Source: Stercorarius parasiticus
Taxonomy: Eukaryota > Chordata > Aves > Charadriiformes > Stercorariidae
NCBI GenBank assembly: GCA_013396915.1
Contig: VWZL01002554.1
Span: forward strand, 513,176-577,175
Length of the DNA: 64,000 nucleotides
Direction of reading: 5' to 3'
The notes beneath the pieces are model-generated. The model was not told the origin of the DNA and searched no databases. It saw nothing but the letters and a program-made list of their open reading frames with translations. Both the position numbers and the translations under genes were made by a program. Shown piece after piece: positions 1 through 15,400 of the stretch. Every line of letters begins with the position of its first letter. Position 1 is the stretch's first letter.

Positions 1-335
1 TCTCCCTTGGGAGACATCAGATTGGAAGCGTATTGGTGATACTGCATTATGTTTATTACATTGATTATGTAGTAAATATTTTAAAAGGAAATATAGGAGC
101 CCCAGGGCACAGTAAGTTATTTCAGAGCTCTGCATATTTTCCATAACGCAGTTTTATGAGTGGAGATGAAATACCTTGTTAAGCACAGAACTGCAATGAT
201 TGACGAGTTCCGTGCTCCTGCGCAAATTGGTGGTGGGGCGAAGGGCACATATAGACATCGGTAGCTCTCCCAAGTGGGTACTTTTAAATTAATTCTCTTG
301 CTCTCTTCACGCTGTATGGTTTTGTTTAATTACAG
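1..335 (+). other. ANO2 intron, 3' part
   Basis: This is intron sequence upstream of the first visible exon. It ends in a pyrimidine-containing tract and a TTACAG acceptor at 330-335. Nothing else is recognised in it. Confidence 0.85.
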
Positions 336-436
336 TGTGCTCCAGGAGGCTGTTTGATGGAACTCTGTATTCAGCTGAGCATCATTATGCTTGGAAAACA
401 ACTGATTCAAAACAATCTATTTGAAATTGGAATCCC
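336..436 (+). CDS. ANO2: ANO2 exon with TM6 (first exon in window)
   Basis: The 101-nt exon has a TTACAG acceptor before it and GTATGT after it. It encodes [11 protein letters not shown] followed by the TM6 helix ([16 protein letters not shown], then LFEIGIP). It carries the hinge Gly-Lys pair (393-398), the Ca2+-site Asn (411-413) and Glu (423-425). The last codon is split: CC at 435-436 plus G at 8956 make Pro. The previous exon, which in the family ends in an Arg-Met-Glu-Glu-like stretch, is outside the window. Confidence 0.96.
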
Positions 437-3400
437 GTATGTATCCCAGCCTTCTCCATTACCATGCATTATTCCTATGACACAGTAAATTAAAGGCTTG
501 ATCCTTATTCAGCTGAATGGAACTTTTGCCACTGCCTTCAGTGGGTTCTAATTGAATGTGATGATAAATCACATTTTTGGTTGTGATGAAATGATCTGGC
601 TGTATTTTACGTTGAATAATTGGCTATATCTGCAGTAAATGGCTTAAAGAAAGTGATTGAATATATTAAATAATTGATCTAAATTAATTTTAGAAACCTG
701 GGAAAACAGGCAAGGTATGATAGATCTCTTGGGAAGTTTTAGAGAAGCTTTCAGGGTAGCAGTATTGAATACAAATTAGTATAAAGTAGAGGAGAGATGG
801 CATGAAGAAAAGCGATAGCTCATAAAAGATGTTAAAATGTATTACTTGATCTATGACTATTTTACGGGTTTGCAGATGAAGTCCACACATTTCTAAGGCG
901 CCTGTATGTCAGTATGTCACTATGTGATGCAGGGGCTAGAGTCTGTGAGAGACGCTGACAGGCTGCTCAGTGGCTGTCAGCTCCAGGATGCTTAGTGCAC
1001 ACACAGTGTCCTCTGCTCCAAGTATATAGCAAGAAAGATGTCTTGGTCTGCGTCCAGTGTCAAAGGGATCTTCAGGCACTGAGAATCCACTAAGAACGTC
1101 CTGCTCCTGCCTCTGGGGAGGTTTGCTTTTGTTTCTGTTAACTGAATCACCCTTGTTGGTGGCAGTGGTCTGTGAAATGTTGTATTAGATGAAGAGTCTG
1201 GCTTAGACACAAGCCTCAGCTCTACTGAAGTTAATCAGAATCTTTCAACTCTGGTGTCAGTAGCTTTTGGATCACATCTCTAAGGAAGGCCTTGATGATG
1301 TTAACTAGAAAACAAGATGAGCGATGCTTAAAAGATTATGAAATATTTTTAAAATGAGCCCTTTTCCTCCCTTTTCCTAGCAAGATCTTTTCTTTTGGAA
1401 GTAATTTAAATAGAGGGGAAAAAAAAAATTCCCAAACAAATCAAATGCGGGTTATGGAAGGTTTCATTATTCTTGTGTCAAAGTTCAATAGGGAGGCCTG
1501 TTTTCTGTCTAAATCTCATTGAGTTTACAGTTTATTTTGAGAAAAAGGTGGTAAATCATTCCCAGAATATCTGACATGTTGAAGGCTTAAAGCTTTCTCA
1601 GTGTAAACCTGGTGTGATTTTTTTCCTGTCTTCCAAAAACTTACTGCTACTGGACTTTTTTAATGGGGATTTTATGATGTTAGAAATACTGTATTTATTG
1701 TTTTTGACTCATGAAAGCAGAGACTGATCCAGTCCAAACAGAAAATTCCTGTCAAATTAAATTATTTCTCAATTCCCTCACTATAACTCTTGGTGCAAGA
1801 ATATGACAATTTCATCCCATTTTTCTCCCTCATTTCTGCTCCCCGACCTTCCTGCCAACAACCTATGGTGGCCTCAATTTTTAAAACTGAATAGCTGTTT
1901 AAAAACATATCTGTTTTCATTCTCCCCTTCCCTGAGAAATGCCTCATTTCAGTCACAATGCTATCTTGTCATCCTGAAATCAGCACATGTGGTTTTCCTC
2001 TGTCTGGACTCTCAAGAAAATAATGTGTATATCTGTAGGGCTTGGCCCTTCTCACCAGACTTGTTTGCACCGTGAAAATCACAGTGCTTTACTGAACAAT
2101 TAAATCAGAGTTAGCTTTCTATTTCTGCATGGACTACTCTACTGGTTTGGACTAGACCCTTAATGGTACTCTATCCTACCTCATCTGCTCCACGTACACA
2201 GGCACACAGACACTCTTAGAGTACTGATCAATCAGATTTTCAGAGGGCTGTGCATAATTCTGCTGCACTCATATAAATTCAGACCAAAAGGGACTCCAAA
2301 CATGCATGTGTTGCAGAAGTAGTAGTTCTGGCTTGCCTGTCTCTCACACGTAATCTCCAATGTCTATACACGCTGTTGTTAGGGAATGTGACAGATGTAT
2401 AGATAAACATGCCCTTGTTCTCTGCCCTCCGGCCTTCTCGTCTGGCTTCCTACTGTATCCTGTTCTCTCTGTTCTGCTACCTGTTTTCCTTGCTAATCTC
2501 TTACAGTCAGCTCATCTCCTCTGTTAGATCATCCTTTTTCTACCAGTAAGTTTTTTATTTTCCTTCCCAGGATATCTCTGTCTTCATTGGGCCCTTGTTC
2601 TATTTTCTGGTGTCTCCTTTTGCACAGGCTATGCACTATGATGAACAGTCCTTCTGTGGCAGAAAGATAGAACAATCTTTTCTGTCTCCAGTTTCAACAG
2701 CTGTATTTTTTTCCCTCTTGCCTTTTGCCTCTTTGGAGGGAATGACAGTCAGTATGAATAACACAGATTCTTCCACTGGCTCCCTGTATTTTCACCGAGG
2801 GCAGACTACAAGTGCTGCAATCAACCTTACTCATGTGGAGAGGCAGAAGGGACTATCATAAATGGTGATTTGTTCTTCAGAATCTGGAACTGTCCTTTAT
2901 ATGTCTGTAACATGGAAGTATCTGTCTGCTAAGTTGTATGATGACCCAGATGAAAAGACTTTTCCTTATTGAAATCTTGGGATTTCAGGATTATTTTCAG
3001 AAAACCTTTTGATTTCATTCACCATAAAACCCCAGGCATTTTAATTGCTTTGCAGAAGATCACAAAGCTTTACTCCCATTTGCTGTCTCTTTCCCTCAAA
3101 AAACACTACTAAGTAGATGACAGACTGAGTTTATAAGCAGCAGCCATCCATTATGTCTCTAGCACCCCAAATGTTGCCGCAATTGGGAACTATGATTCAA
3201 TGTCTTCATTCTGGCTTATCTGCAGTCAGTGCTGGCTGAAGAGTTATGGAGTTAAACTTCAGATGGCAGCCCTGCATCATTGTTTGGGGTCATTGGGACA
3301 CATCCTTGCTTTTTCCTTCACCATTTCTGGAGAAACTGCCTCACAGCTATGGCAGATGTGACTTGCTGGTCTTCTAAACATCTCTGTGATTTCTTTTTCA

Positions 3401-6400
3401 ATTTCTGCACGCAAGAATATCAAAACAGCTAGGTAAATGCAACAACAGTTGAATTATGGAAAACTAAGCCTTCTTGAATTGAAATATGTATTCTGTGGGG
3501 CTGGAATTCACAAGTTTAACAGATGTAAATATGCCATAGTTCGCTCAGATGTGTCACATACAATAATTCTTTTACTGTTGCCACAGGAATTGACCCTAAA
3601 AGGCTGCAGGCCTTGAGAGCCTTGACCTAGAGTTCTTATAAGACTCCTTTTCTTCAGTTCTGTTTTTCTGGACTTCCTGGAAAAAATTGGCATGGTAATT
3701 TTATTACTCTCTGTGTTTGACCTTGATGATAAACCCTTAGGGTGAAATACTGGCCCTATTGATGTCAATGGTAAAACTCCCATTGACTTTAGTGGGGGCC
3801 GTGATTTTGTTTTTTTTATTCAACATCAGTTTCCATCACTTACTTCAAAATGTGCTTAACTATGCTGGATGAGAATACTAAGAGTTCTGTTGTAGCAAGT
3901 ATTGCCTTGCAATACTTCAAATCCAGTTCTTGGTGACTGTCACAGGTGATCTGCTTTTGCAGTACCCAAGGGCATTTGTTAGCTGAGAGTCTTGAGAAAT
4001 TGGTAAACCGATCCTCAGTTCCATGCTTTCTGGCGAGCTCTGGTGAAATACATCATGAGGACTGCACAGCCACTGAAGACACCAAGACTTGTGCCAACAA
4101 GATAATTTTCCTTCATCCGTCCTATTTCAACTTGCCTCCCAGCTGCCCTGCCTTGCCAGTCTCTATATATTCCACTCTGCCTCACTTGACAAATTTCTCA
4201 TTTTTCCCAAGTCATCTTCATGTCTTGTCCTTGATGCCCCAAATCCTGCTACTCCTTTTTGCTGGATAAATAGAGAGACTCTTGAATCATCTGTCTGTTT
4301 TTTTTTAAAAAGGAGGCTTTGTGTAAGTTTACCATTGGTTGACTGCAGCCAGGATCTCTTGATTTTGATTTCTCTCTTCTTTTCCTCATCTTTTTTTTCT
4401 CAAAATCTTGTGGGTTCTTCAGGGTTGGGGCATTTTCCTGTAGTGATTTTATGCTCTCTTCAGAGGCTGATTACCTTGCATAATGGGATGCTCATTGCTT
4501 ATATTAAGAATTACAAACAGAATAATTAAGCCACGTTCCCACCTCTTATCTAACACAACAGTTTGGTGCCAATCCCTCGTGAGAAACGGCAGCACCATTT
4601 TTAACTTCTGTAGACACAGTCTTCTGACAAAAACCTGTTCTTCATTTTCTTTCTCCCTGATCCTAAATTCATTCTTCTTTCATGCTATTCCGTCTCCTCA
4701 AGAATGTGTTTTGTTTTTTGATATTCACTGGCAAAAGGACCAGAAATAATGGCTATTCTACAGTTCTACTGTTTTCTCTGTTTGTCCGGAGTCATACAGC
4801 TATGAGGGGGGGTCATGAAACTTTGCTGCATGCTCTTCTTTAGCACGAAGCTTCTTAGAGACTCATCCTGAATGGGCAAACCTCCTCTTTCTTACTGATG
4901 GGGCTGCCTGGCATGCAGAAATCAGAAGCTAAAATAGCTCTTGATTATCGTTGCTTGTCAATTTTGTTTAAGTATGTTCATCTGGGTAATTAAAAAAGAG
5001 GTTTCTCACAAGTGCATTTAAAAAGCTTATTCAGTTTCAACACCACAATCATATGTGCAGCTATATAGTTCTGCAGAACTCATTTTCATTGTCCTACTGC
5101 TGTATAGCTGGAGAATAACACCGAGCAAATCCTTGTTCTCTGTTCCTTTAACTTTGTGATGCATTTCTGTTTGGTCTGAAACTTCACATGCTTGGATATG
5201 ACACAAAGGTACATTTTTTTTTGTGAAAAATTTAAAAGAACTAGTTTGGCTTGCTTTCAATCAGTTGATCCTTTAAAAAATTACATAAAAATAAAAATAA
5301 GAACACTCTTCAAAGCTTAACTTAAAATGGTTAAAGGTGCCACTCCTCATGCTTGGCTTATAGATGGCTACATGAAAAATTAGAAGTTATTCTGAGTAAC
5401 TGAGCCCTGGATTTAGTGTATTCCCAAATAAACATTGAAAACAACAACTATTGTTTTAGTTACTGGGTTCTCAGGGGAGTTATATGTATGCATTAAACTC
5501 CATAACTCGACTCCGTGGTGCTATAACCAGAGGATTAGATCACACATGTACAGACTTCACATCTGAACACACCCAAATTTTATCTCAGCTGCTGCACAGT
5601 GACAGTGAGATGCTCTTCAATCTCATCCGCCCATGGAAATGTGAGGGACGTTTATAGCTCATATCATTTTATTGGGACAGAAGTCAGGACTGTCTTGAAC
5701 TTATTGTTCACTGTCCTCTGAGAGTCCCTCACATTAGGAAATTAATTGGGATATGCTGGAAGAGCATCCTGGGATTTCTTTGATTGTTTTAAATCCTGCC
5801 CCAAGTCTCCTACCCTCTGAATACTACATCACCTCTGTCACAGACAAGTTCCCTTGATTGCCATAAAAGTAGAGGGGGTTAAAGGAAATTTTAGTGTCTT
5901 GAAATGGCTGAGTTTGCATGATGTAGGAGGTAAAAGTCTTTGTAAGGATCCATCTAATTCTTTCTTGTGAAGTATTTTAAATCTCCTCAGACTTTTATTA
6001 GAACTGTGTAAACTGAATGTTCTGGGTACTGAAAGTATTTGGTTAGCCTCAATATATCTGGGTATTGACAAAGTACTGAGGATGTTACCATCAGACTTAG
6101 GAGCTACATCTTAGCTGCACCTGGAACAAAAGCTGGAATTGATCTGTTGATTTTTGCAGCTTTGTGATCCTGGGGCTGACAAGACCTGATGCTATCTAGA
6201 TCTGTTTTAAGAGCGTCTGCCAATCCCAATTTCCTCCACACTGGTGATGAAATTGAATGTGTCCTGTAAACACAAGTCAGTGTAGAAATTCTGCAGCCAC
6301 TGTGGTCATTTTCAGCTTGCTATAGAGCCTTGTGCTATGTGGTGATACAGTGTGCCTGTGTGGCTCAGTGTATATTCACGAACAAAGAAATAAACTTACC

Positions 6401-9400
6401 CAGCAAAGTCTTTAGTGTGGTTGCCAGCTAGCCTTGCCCTGCTATTTATGTTAGTGTTTGAGAAAGCTGTTCTGCTTTCTTTGTACTTAACTGGAGTTAC
6501 AAATAAGAACCCCTACTGTTTCCCCATACACTTGTGTCTCCAGGCCACACACCTCTAGTTCAAAGGATTTATTGCAAGCTGAGAGGGAAAAGTTTGTGGG
6601 AGAGCCCTGCTTACACTACTGGCAAAACATCACTGGAATTAGTCTGGATTCTCACTCATATGGCACATATGTGAAGAACTATAAAATAATGTCATGCATA
6701 TTTGTGAAAGATGATTTTCATCTGCAAAATGAAGAAATACAATAAGTATAAATCTTGATGTTTTATCTTGGTTTAACTGTATTTTTCTTCCTTGATTTTG
6801 AAGAAGTATCTCATTCTATTGCATTTTTCCATGGGAAGTTCTCAATGTGTAAAAATGTATGAAGTTATTGATGCATATGCATTTAAAAAGTCATCTGTCG
6901 GGGGCATTGGGAATACTTCTCTTTTAGAGATGAATTCATTTTATTCTGGGATTATATCACTTGTGAAATTCATGTATTTGTCAGTGTTGTGAAATTTGTA
7001 TCTCCATCTCAGTGGGACAGTGATTGATACTACTTTCCCTACTGAGGTCCAAAGAAATACATGCACAAATAATTGCTCACCCATGTGAGTAATTTATAGT
7101 CTGGCCAAACTGGATGATGTTACTGCAAAACGTGGTCAAAATGAGAACCTCTGATACAACCTCTTCTGATCTACAGGAACTGGAAGACATAACTGACCTG
7201 TGTTTACTTAGAAAATGGTAGGAAACCATTTTGCTTTGCGCCTTCAGAGGCAGTAAAAACTCACAAGCATAGTTGGTCTTGCAAGATGTATACTTTTCAG
7301 GTAGCAGAAATACTTCCTGATTGAAATCGGGAATTTCCAAGTCTCACCATAACAGTGGTTGTGTGCTAGCTCAGCGTTCCAACTTAATACACACTGTGGC
7401 ATATCTGAAGGAAATTTCAGAACCTCTAAAACTCTTATGGGAAATCTCTGAAAGAAGATTATATGGTTGTGTAAGTACAAAAAACATCTAGCTCCCGGTG
7501 AAGTAAGTTTCTCAGGGTCTACATAGATCTCCATACTTTGCATTATACATGATAGGTTACACTCTCAGGAAAAAAAATTACTTCAGAAATATACATCTGT
7601 CACATAAGCATTCAGTAATTTTTTCAATTTTGATGTTAGTAGCTATAGAATTATGTAGTTTCCAGGAGCTTAGGAATAAACTTGCAGGGAAGTTCCAGTG
7701 AGTTCCAGTTTTTCCCCAGTGAGTTCCAGTATGAACTGCATTGGGGAGTACTGAAGAAGTTGTTACTGCATATAGCCCAAGTGACACTTTTCTAACAATA
7801 ATTTGTTACTGAATACGAAGTGACTAAGGCAGGATTTCTTTTTGTGCGTGACAGGAATACACCTCTCTGAGAACGAATTCTATTGAACTTGCTGAAACTC
7901 TCTCATGAATCTTATTCTGTTAGTTTGAACCCTGTTTGCACATTAGGTAGAAGCAAGGGAATTGCATTTCTCTGGGGTGAAAGGCCATTAGTAAAATTAA
8001 GGCATTGCTTATACTTAGTATTTCATAGGTACATATTTTATTATTTTTATTAGTTGTAGCATCATTTTGGTCAAAGAAAAGAGTGCTTCCCCTTTAAGGT
8101 TCCACAAGCAGCATCTTTTTTTGTCTATTTAGATAAACCCAGGTATGTGTGCTTGTGGCAAGAGAGCACTGGAACCTGAAGAGCTGCAGGTGTTTTCTGG
8201 TGGTCACAGAGCTGGCTCTAAGTCAATAATATTCATTTTTAGAGTCCTAAATGGCTTTGGACCTATCAGTATCTTGGAGACGCTTCTTTTTTTTCAGCAA
8301 TGCAGATTTATTAGCAGAGGTGCTCATTCCCTTTTGCTTTAAACAACAGGTAGTTTCTCTGCTAAAATGTTCATAAGTCCACCAGGTTTAGGAATTAGTA
8401 AATTCTTGCATCCTCTTTGTTTGGCAATATGTCTGGTCATTTTGACCTTAAAAATATGCTATATTGGAAGTTCCCGAGTTTCATGGTGAGAGAAAAGTGC
8501 ACCTGTGCTAGATATGTGGTATAAAGGTATCATATTGCCTTCTGGTATTTTCTTTCTTTCTTAAGAGAGGGGTGCTCAGTGTGGGTTTGTTGGGTTTTTT
8601 TTTGAGAGTATTACTTATTACTAATATTATTTACGTCCAAGCAGCTTGAACTTCAGGACCATGCCCATTGAACACATATCAAGAGAGAAACAATTACTAA
8701 ATAGTACTGGGTTCAACTCCATTTTAACAACATCAGGCTGTTGTAACTTTCCTCTTGACACAGGAATATAGGAACTGCTGCCCCTAGCAGCCTGTCACCT
8801 GGCAATAAGCAGCGTCAGAACTACAGAAGATGGTGTTAACTAAGCCTATGGGGCACAAAAGTAACACGATATACATTTTGTGTTGCTGCACAAAGACTTG
8901 GGCCAAATCTTGTAGGAAAAAAAGACTTGGTTCAATCTGAACTTTTGTTCCTCAGGAAGCTAAAGAAGCTCTTCAGGAAGCTGAAGGATGAAAGAACTGA
9001 GCCAAAGGAAATGGACACCAATCAATCAAAGGATCCTCAGCAATGGGATCTTGACTACACCTTGGAACCTTTCACTGGGCTGAGTCCAGAATACATGGAA
9101 ATGAGTAAGTTTTCTGAATTCCCTTTCCCTTTCTGCAGCAACCATAGCTTTACATAGGACCAATCACTGTATATCATATGACTGTATGTCATAAATTGGC
9201 ACGATAAAAGGGGAAAAAAACCCAAAACACGTGTAGTTTGCAGAAATTACATGCAAGACAGCAGGGCTATGAGACATTAGCAGCATAGCAAAAATGATGA
9301 CTCCTGGTATCTTTTAATATTTATACTGTGAGAGTCCAGTGAGAAAAGTGCATAGAAATCGTTGTGCCACAGAAGCACAGAATAGCTAAAGTTGGAAGGG

Positions 9401-12400
9401 ATCTCTGGAGATCATCTAGTCCAAGCCCCTGCTCAAAGCAGGGTCATCTACAGCAGCTTGCTCAGGGACTTGTCCAGTTGGATTTTGAATATTTCCAGGG
9501 ATGCAGACTCTACAACCTCTCTCTCTATGTAACCCATTCCAGTATTTGATCACATTTGATACTGATGATTTGAAGTTTTTTTCTCATGTTTAAATTGCAT
9601 TTTCTGTATTTCAATTTGTACTCATTGCCTCTTGTCCTTTCACTGGGCACCCTTGAGAAGAGTCTAGCTCTGTCTTCATTAATCTACCCAAGAATTATTT
9701 AAACACATTGGTAAAATGCCCCTGAGCCTTCCCTTCTTGTGGTACAATAATCCCAGCTCTCTCAGCTTCTCCTTATAGGTCAGGTTCTCCAATCCCTTAA
9801 TCACCTCAGTGTCCCTTCACTGGGTTCACTGCAGTATGTCCATGTCTTTCTTGTACTGGGGAGCATACAACTGGAAAGAGCACTCCAGGTGTGGTCACAG
9901 TAGTGCTGAGTAGAGGGAAAGGATCTCCTCTCTTGACCTATTGGCATTTCTCTTCCTAACGCACTCCAGAAGGCTATTGGCCTTCTTTGTAGCTATGGCA
10001 CGTTGCTCGTTAATGTTCAACATGCTGCCCACAGGGGCGCCCAGGCGCTTTTTTGCAAAGTTGCATCTCAGCTAGTCAGTTCCTAGCATCTACTGGTGCT
10101 TGGGGTTATTCCTCCTCAGGTGCAATACTTTGCTTTTCCCTTTGCTGAACTTAGTGAGATTCCCATTGACCCATTTTGTCCAGCCTGTTGAGGACCTTCT
10201 CAATGCCAGCACAACCATCTGGTATAACTCCTCCCAAAATTAAAATTGCTCATTAATGTTTCAAATGTAGAAAAAATAAGTAGATTCCAAAATATAAATT
10301 TATATTTTCCTGTAGAAGTAAATTACCCTTTACAACAAAAAACTGTAGGAATACCTTTTTAGATGACTTAGCTCATGACTGAACGTTACATGATGTTGAA
10401 TCACGTACACAGCATTCCCAGCTATGCTTAAATTAAAATCCACACACATATACAACAGGAGAGAACCTTCAGCCTGTAAGATCTTGGTCAGCTGAAAGAG
10501 ACAGTGGAATGGAGAATTGTTATTACCATTTTACTCACGGAGAGCTGCGGCATGCAGGTATTGAGCTGGCCGCACTTTCTAAGAAAATCTGGGACATACT
10601 TGGGAATGATTTCTCAGTCTCGCACCTTTCATATCAGTCCTTTAGCCAGCACATTCTCTAGTTTTTTAAATAGCATGTGTATAATTCCTCTGCATGCATC
10701 ACCCTGCTGGAGTGACTGATATCACTAGTGGTGTGCAGTGCCGGACTTTTGGTCATCTTTCAAACCCATGTAAAGTAGGAGTAACTCTATTAAAGTCAAT
10801 AGTATTCTAATTTTGTAAAGCTGGTGCCCGACGTGTATATCATCTATGTATTCGTATGTGCTTGCGGGTTTTCATGATTACTTAAATTGCTGCTAATCTA
10901 TGGCAGAGATCAGTACTTTTTCAAGGTGGTTCCACAGTTTGCTTTTCCACATTAGAGGAGATAAGTATGTTGGTGGAAACCCAGGTGGAACTGGGAGGAA
11001 TTCTTTCTTGAAGTGGAAAGATGCCACCAGTTATATATTTGGTAACCACACCATCACGTCAGTGAGACAGCAGTTCCTGATTTGCACTAGATGGGATCCA
11101 GGAGCTGGATTTGCTGCTTCACAGAAGTGCCTCTCTCAAGATGCAATGTCTACCAGACAGGAACTGCATGCACTTTTTATTATCTGCAGGTGGGAACTGA
11201 TGACATCTTAGTGACTTGATCCATTATTTGCATATCATTAAAAGACTCTCTGATTTAGGTTCTAAGATCAGTGTGGCCACTGTAAGTCATTTGAGAAATA
11301 ACATTAGTTTTCTGCTATCTGAAAGTCAAGAGTCAAGAAAGAAACTTTAAAGCACTGAATTTGTTAAAATAAAATATCATTAATAATTTATTTTCACTTC
11401 AACATGTTTAGCACTGTGCCATTGTCCTCAGTAGTTACAATTTGGAAGCCTTGTTCCTTTGGCATCTTGATTGCACTTTGCTCAAGAGAAAATATACCTC
11501 CATTGTCCAAAGTAGCGCTGATACTTATGAAATGACGTTTGATGTTCTAAGTACAGTATCTGGCCTGTATGAATGGATACAGAGAACAAACCCAACAACT
11601 AGGCATTTTTTGTATAATTCTGCTTTGTACGGAATCCTCTGTTGCCTCCTCTGAGCTTTCACTGAGATCATTTGATCACATTCATCTCCATGCACCCACT
11701 TACACTCACCCACTGCTCCAGCAGGAGCAGGTCAAACACTGGGATAAAGAAGTACGCTGCAGGTGAATTAGCTGAGGACAAATATCAAGCATCTGATAGA
11801 GAATTCCAAAGTGAAATATATACATGCCTTCTTTCTCATTCTAAAATGTATTTGTTATAAACTCCAAGGAGTATCTCTATAACTTAACAGAACCCAGGAG
11901 GACAGAGGTGCAAATAATCACCAAATAACTCAGTCTTGCAGCCCTGGGACACAATCCAACTTCAGCTGTCCTCAGGGAAACAAATCCGAGAGGAAGCAGC
12001 ATACAGGGATGTTAAGGAGTAAGTAAGAGACCAGGCTTTTCACACCAGATGCAAACCAAAATTGCAGTGTACCCTTCAGCCCTGTGGCTGCCTCACGAGT
12101 AGACCCTGGAGAGGCAAGGAAGGAGAAAGGGGGAATGGCATGGGTGGGGGAGGAGGAAGGAGAGAAATAATCTAGGCAAACCCAAGCTTTAGGGCACGAA
12201 AGTATTCAGGAGAGAACCAGAGCTTGTCAATGGGCATGTTATCTAAAACCAGACATCTGTTAAATATTGTATGTGACAAGTCCTGTTTTAACAAGCCACT
12301 ATTCTCAAAACATCTGAAAGAGAATGCATTTTACGACAAAAAAAACCCCAAAACGGTGAATACCAAGTATGGTTTATCTCTCTCTATAGAAATAGCTATA

Positions 12401-15400
12401 TAGATTTATAGGTATAATTTATAATATATTTATGAAGGCATATATGGGATTTTATATAATGATGGATTTATGTAAATATATATGTATGTGTATATGAGGT
12501 ATTTTATATAATGGCAGATTTGGGTGTCTCATATGGATATGTTTATGGATCTGAACCTTGCCCACTGTCGTGCTATTAAGTTGCCATAAAGACACTCTCA
12601 CCTGCCATCATCTCCCTCTCCATTGTTTCAACTCACCGTACGACCTGACTGTGTGTTACAGCCTCTGCTAACTTATCCCCTTCTGCACATCATGACACTT
12701 CGATGCAAAATTCTCCTTTAGGATTGCTTTTTTCCACACATTACTTCACCCCAAGATGATTTTTCCTCCTGGAAACTCTAAGCAAACTTCTTAGCGATTT
12801 TTGAGTTAAACAATGGTGAAAAAATATATATGTTTCCTCTTGTAAACATTTTCATATGTTTTTATGCTCAGGCATAACTCAGAAATGTCCTCACTTTAAC
12901 ATCCAAAATTTCCTGGTTAGTTCTCTCTGAGGACAAGGACCTTTAGTTATTTGTAATAAACAAACAGAATAAATACAACGGTTTATAAATATTTAATTTC
13001 TTGTCCTTGCACATCTGTGGTAGTTGATCTTACTCATTCTGGGAGCCAGAGCATGCGATTAGTTGCAGCATGAATGACTAATTACAGTGAAAGCCACTGT
13101 CAGGGTAAGGAGGAGCCAGACTTCTTCCCAGTTATAATGGGCCAGTGACTGCTGAGTATGCTCTGTGGTAACCAAGAAGTATGGTGGACTGACAAGGAAG
13201 CAGGATGGAGCCTTGAGTGGGTTATGAACTAGAATATCCCACTTTCCAAACATTATATACTGGTGCTTTCTCCTAATTGTAGTTGGACATAATGCAAAAG
13301 CATCCAGGTGTGGGAGGAAACTCTTTCCGCTGTTACCTGTGGCCAACTCTGATTGCATCTGAGATGATGCCATCACCCTGGTTTGAGGTGTCTGTGTAGG
13401 ACATCACACTTGATTCATTGATAAGGGCACTACTTAGATGCAAAGGTCGGCCTTGTTGGAATAACTTGTAGTATCAAGATCTAAGCTACGGTTGTTATAA
13501 ATCACTGGACACTAAGCCTGTATTTTAGATTAGTCCCTTGAGCCTAGATCATAAACAACGTTTAGTGCCTCATTCTGCAGTCATTCAGGGATAATTAGAT
13601 AGATGCCCTGCAAATGAATGGATGAATTACTAATCTAAACATTTGTTTACAACAGGAGAATTAGCTTCTCAAGTGAAGCGAATAGTTCACTGAGCCTTGT
13701 AGTGTGCCACAGCGAGCTATGCCCTGCCCGTGGGATTCAAGACAAATGTGCAGCAGATGAAACCCAAGCTGCACCTCCCCAGCCCACTTGTTACCCCGGG
13801 TCCATATCACTGCACTCAGCTGTCAGATTCACTGCGGAGTGACTCGGACCACCCACGCCGACAGGAAGCCCTTTGTGCAGCTCAGCACTGAACCTGTCAG
13901 CTGGGGTTGTTGTGAAGGGCATCAAGCTGAAGTGGTGAGGCAAGAGGCAGTTGCACAGCTTATTTACCTGTTTTTCTAAATTTGCTTTGAGAGGGGGAGG
14001 GAAGGGAAACAATGCAGCAAGTGCAGAGGAAGCTTTTTTTTCCCTGAATTGCAGAACGACTGGGATGTAAGAAGAGGTATGATATTTAAAAGAGAGAAAT
14101 CTGACTGCTGTTTCAGAACTGAGTTCTTAATTTTCACACTGATTTACTCAGGCAAGCTCCCACTGGTATCAGTGGCTATCTGCCCAAGCAGGGATCAGGC
14201 AGCTGAATAAGAAACTGTAGACTGGGTTTACTGTAGCCTTTGGGTTCCCCCATCCAGATGATGATGGGGGTTCATGCAGAAAAGAGGAAGGACAGATTAT
14301 GTATCCATGTGTGAATATTCACTACATTCAGGTTTGTCCTGCCAGGGTGCTCCTACTTTTAAGGATGGGTGACATCTTTAAGACTACACAGAAAGCACCT
14401 GACCAAGCAGAGACCCTTGACTCCAGGTCTGCCATTCGCTAGACTGTACCGGCTGTCCTTGCATTTTGTATCCATATAGAGTTTTTTCTACTAATTTCTG
14501 TCAAACGGGTAGACATGTACCCTTTCTGAAGGAAACCTGGAGTCTGGCCCACTCCTCACACAGCAAATCATACACTCTCTTTGCACTTCCCTATGAAGCA
14601 GATTAGACCTGGTGAGGCACTACTTGTCTGAGGGATAGAGTTTGGAGCGATCTCAGGATGCGTTTTGCAGTACAATATGCCACAGGTAAAGGAGTTTTTG
14701 ATGATAACTATCCCACTTCAATTTTGGAATGGCTATGTCAAAGCTGCTGGGACTTCCTTTTGTTCTGATTTCTTATACTAGGAAGCCTGAAGCCTTGCAG
14801 AGGCTTCACCCCCTGCTAGCTGCACCCTCCCCTTGTTTAAATCTAGCTAAATTAGTAGAAATAGTGAGATTTACTGTGGTTTTTTAATCTCCTGTATTTT
14901 CATGTTGGGAAATGTGGTTCTGCCTTTGTTCACTGGAGTTTGATTCTGCAAAATGGCAGTCACTCTAGTCCATGTCAGCAAAGCCACTAGCACCACTGTC
15001 ATGGTTTAACTCCAGCCAGCAGTAAGGACCACGCAGCCACTCATGCAGTTCTCCCTCTTCCCCCAGANCATGGTGAATTGTACCTTCTTGAGCAGTGATT
15101 GCAAATTATGGCCCCTGCAGCTAACCTCATTTATATATTGAGCATGACAGCTATGGTACAGAATATTCCATTGGCCAGTCCATCATTTTGTCTAGGCTTC
15201 TTCTCAGCTTCTATGGGAAGCTGAAAAGAGTCCTTGAAAAATATAAACATCACCTGGCAACAACTAAAACAATATGCATTATCGACATTCCTTTCATATC
15301 AAATCTGAAACACGGCAACCACTAGAAAGAAAATCAACTATCCCAGCTGAAACCAGGACAACCATTAAAACAAGAGTCAGTGTGATGGCTAATGGGAACA

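Noticed and set aside
4089..4529. 146-codon plus-strand open frame in the first large intron
   Set aside because: Dominated by pyrimidine-rich DNA (Leu, Ser, Phe codons), a common source of chance frames in introns.
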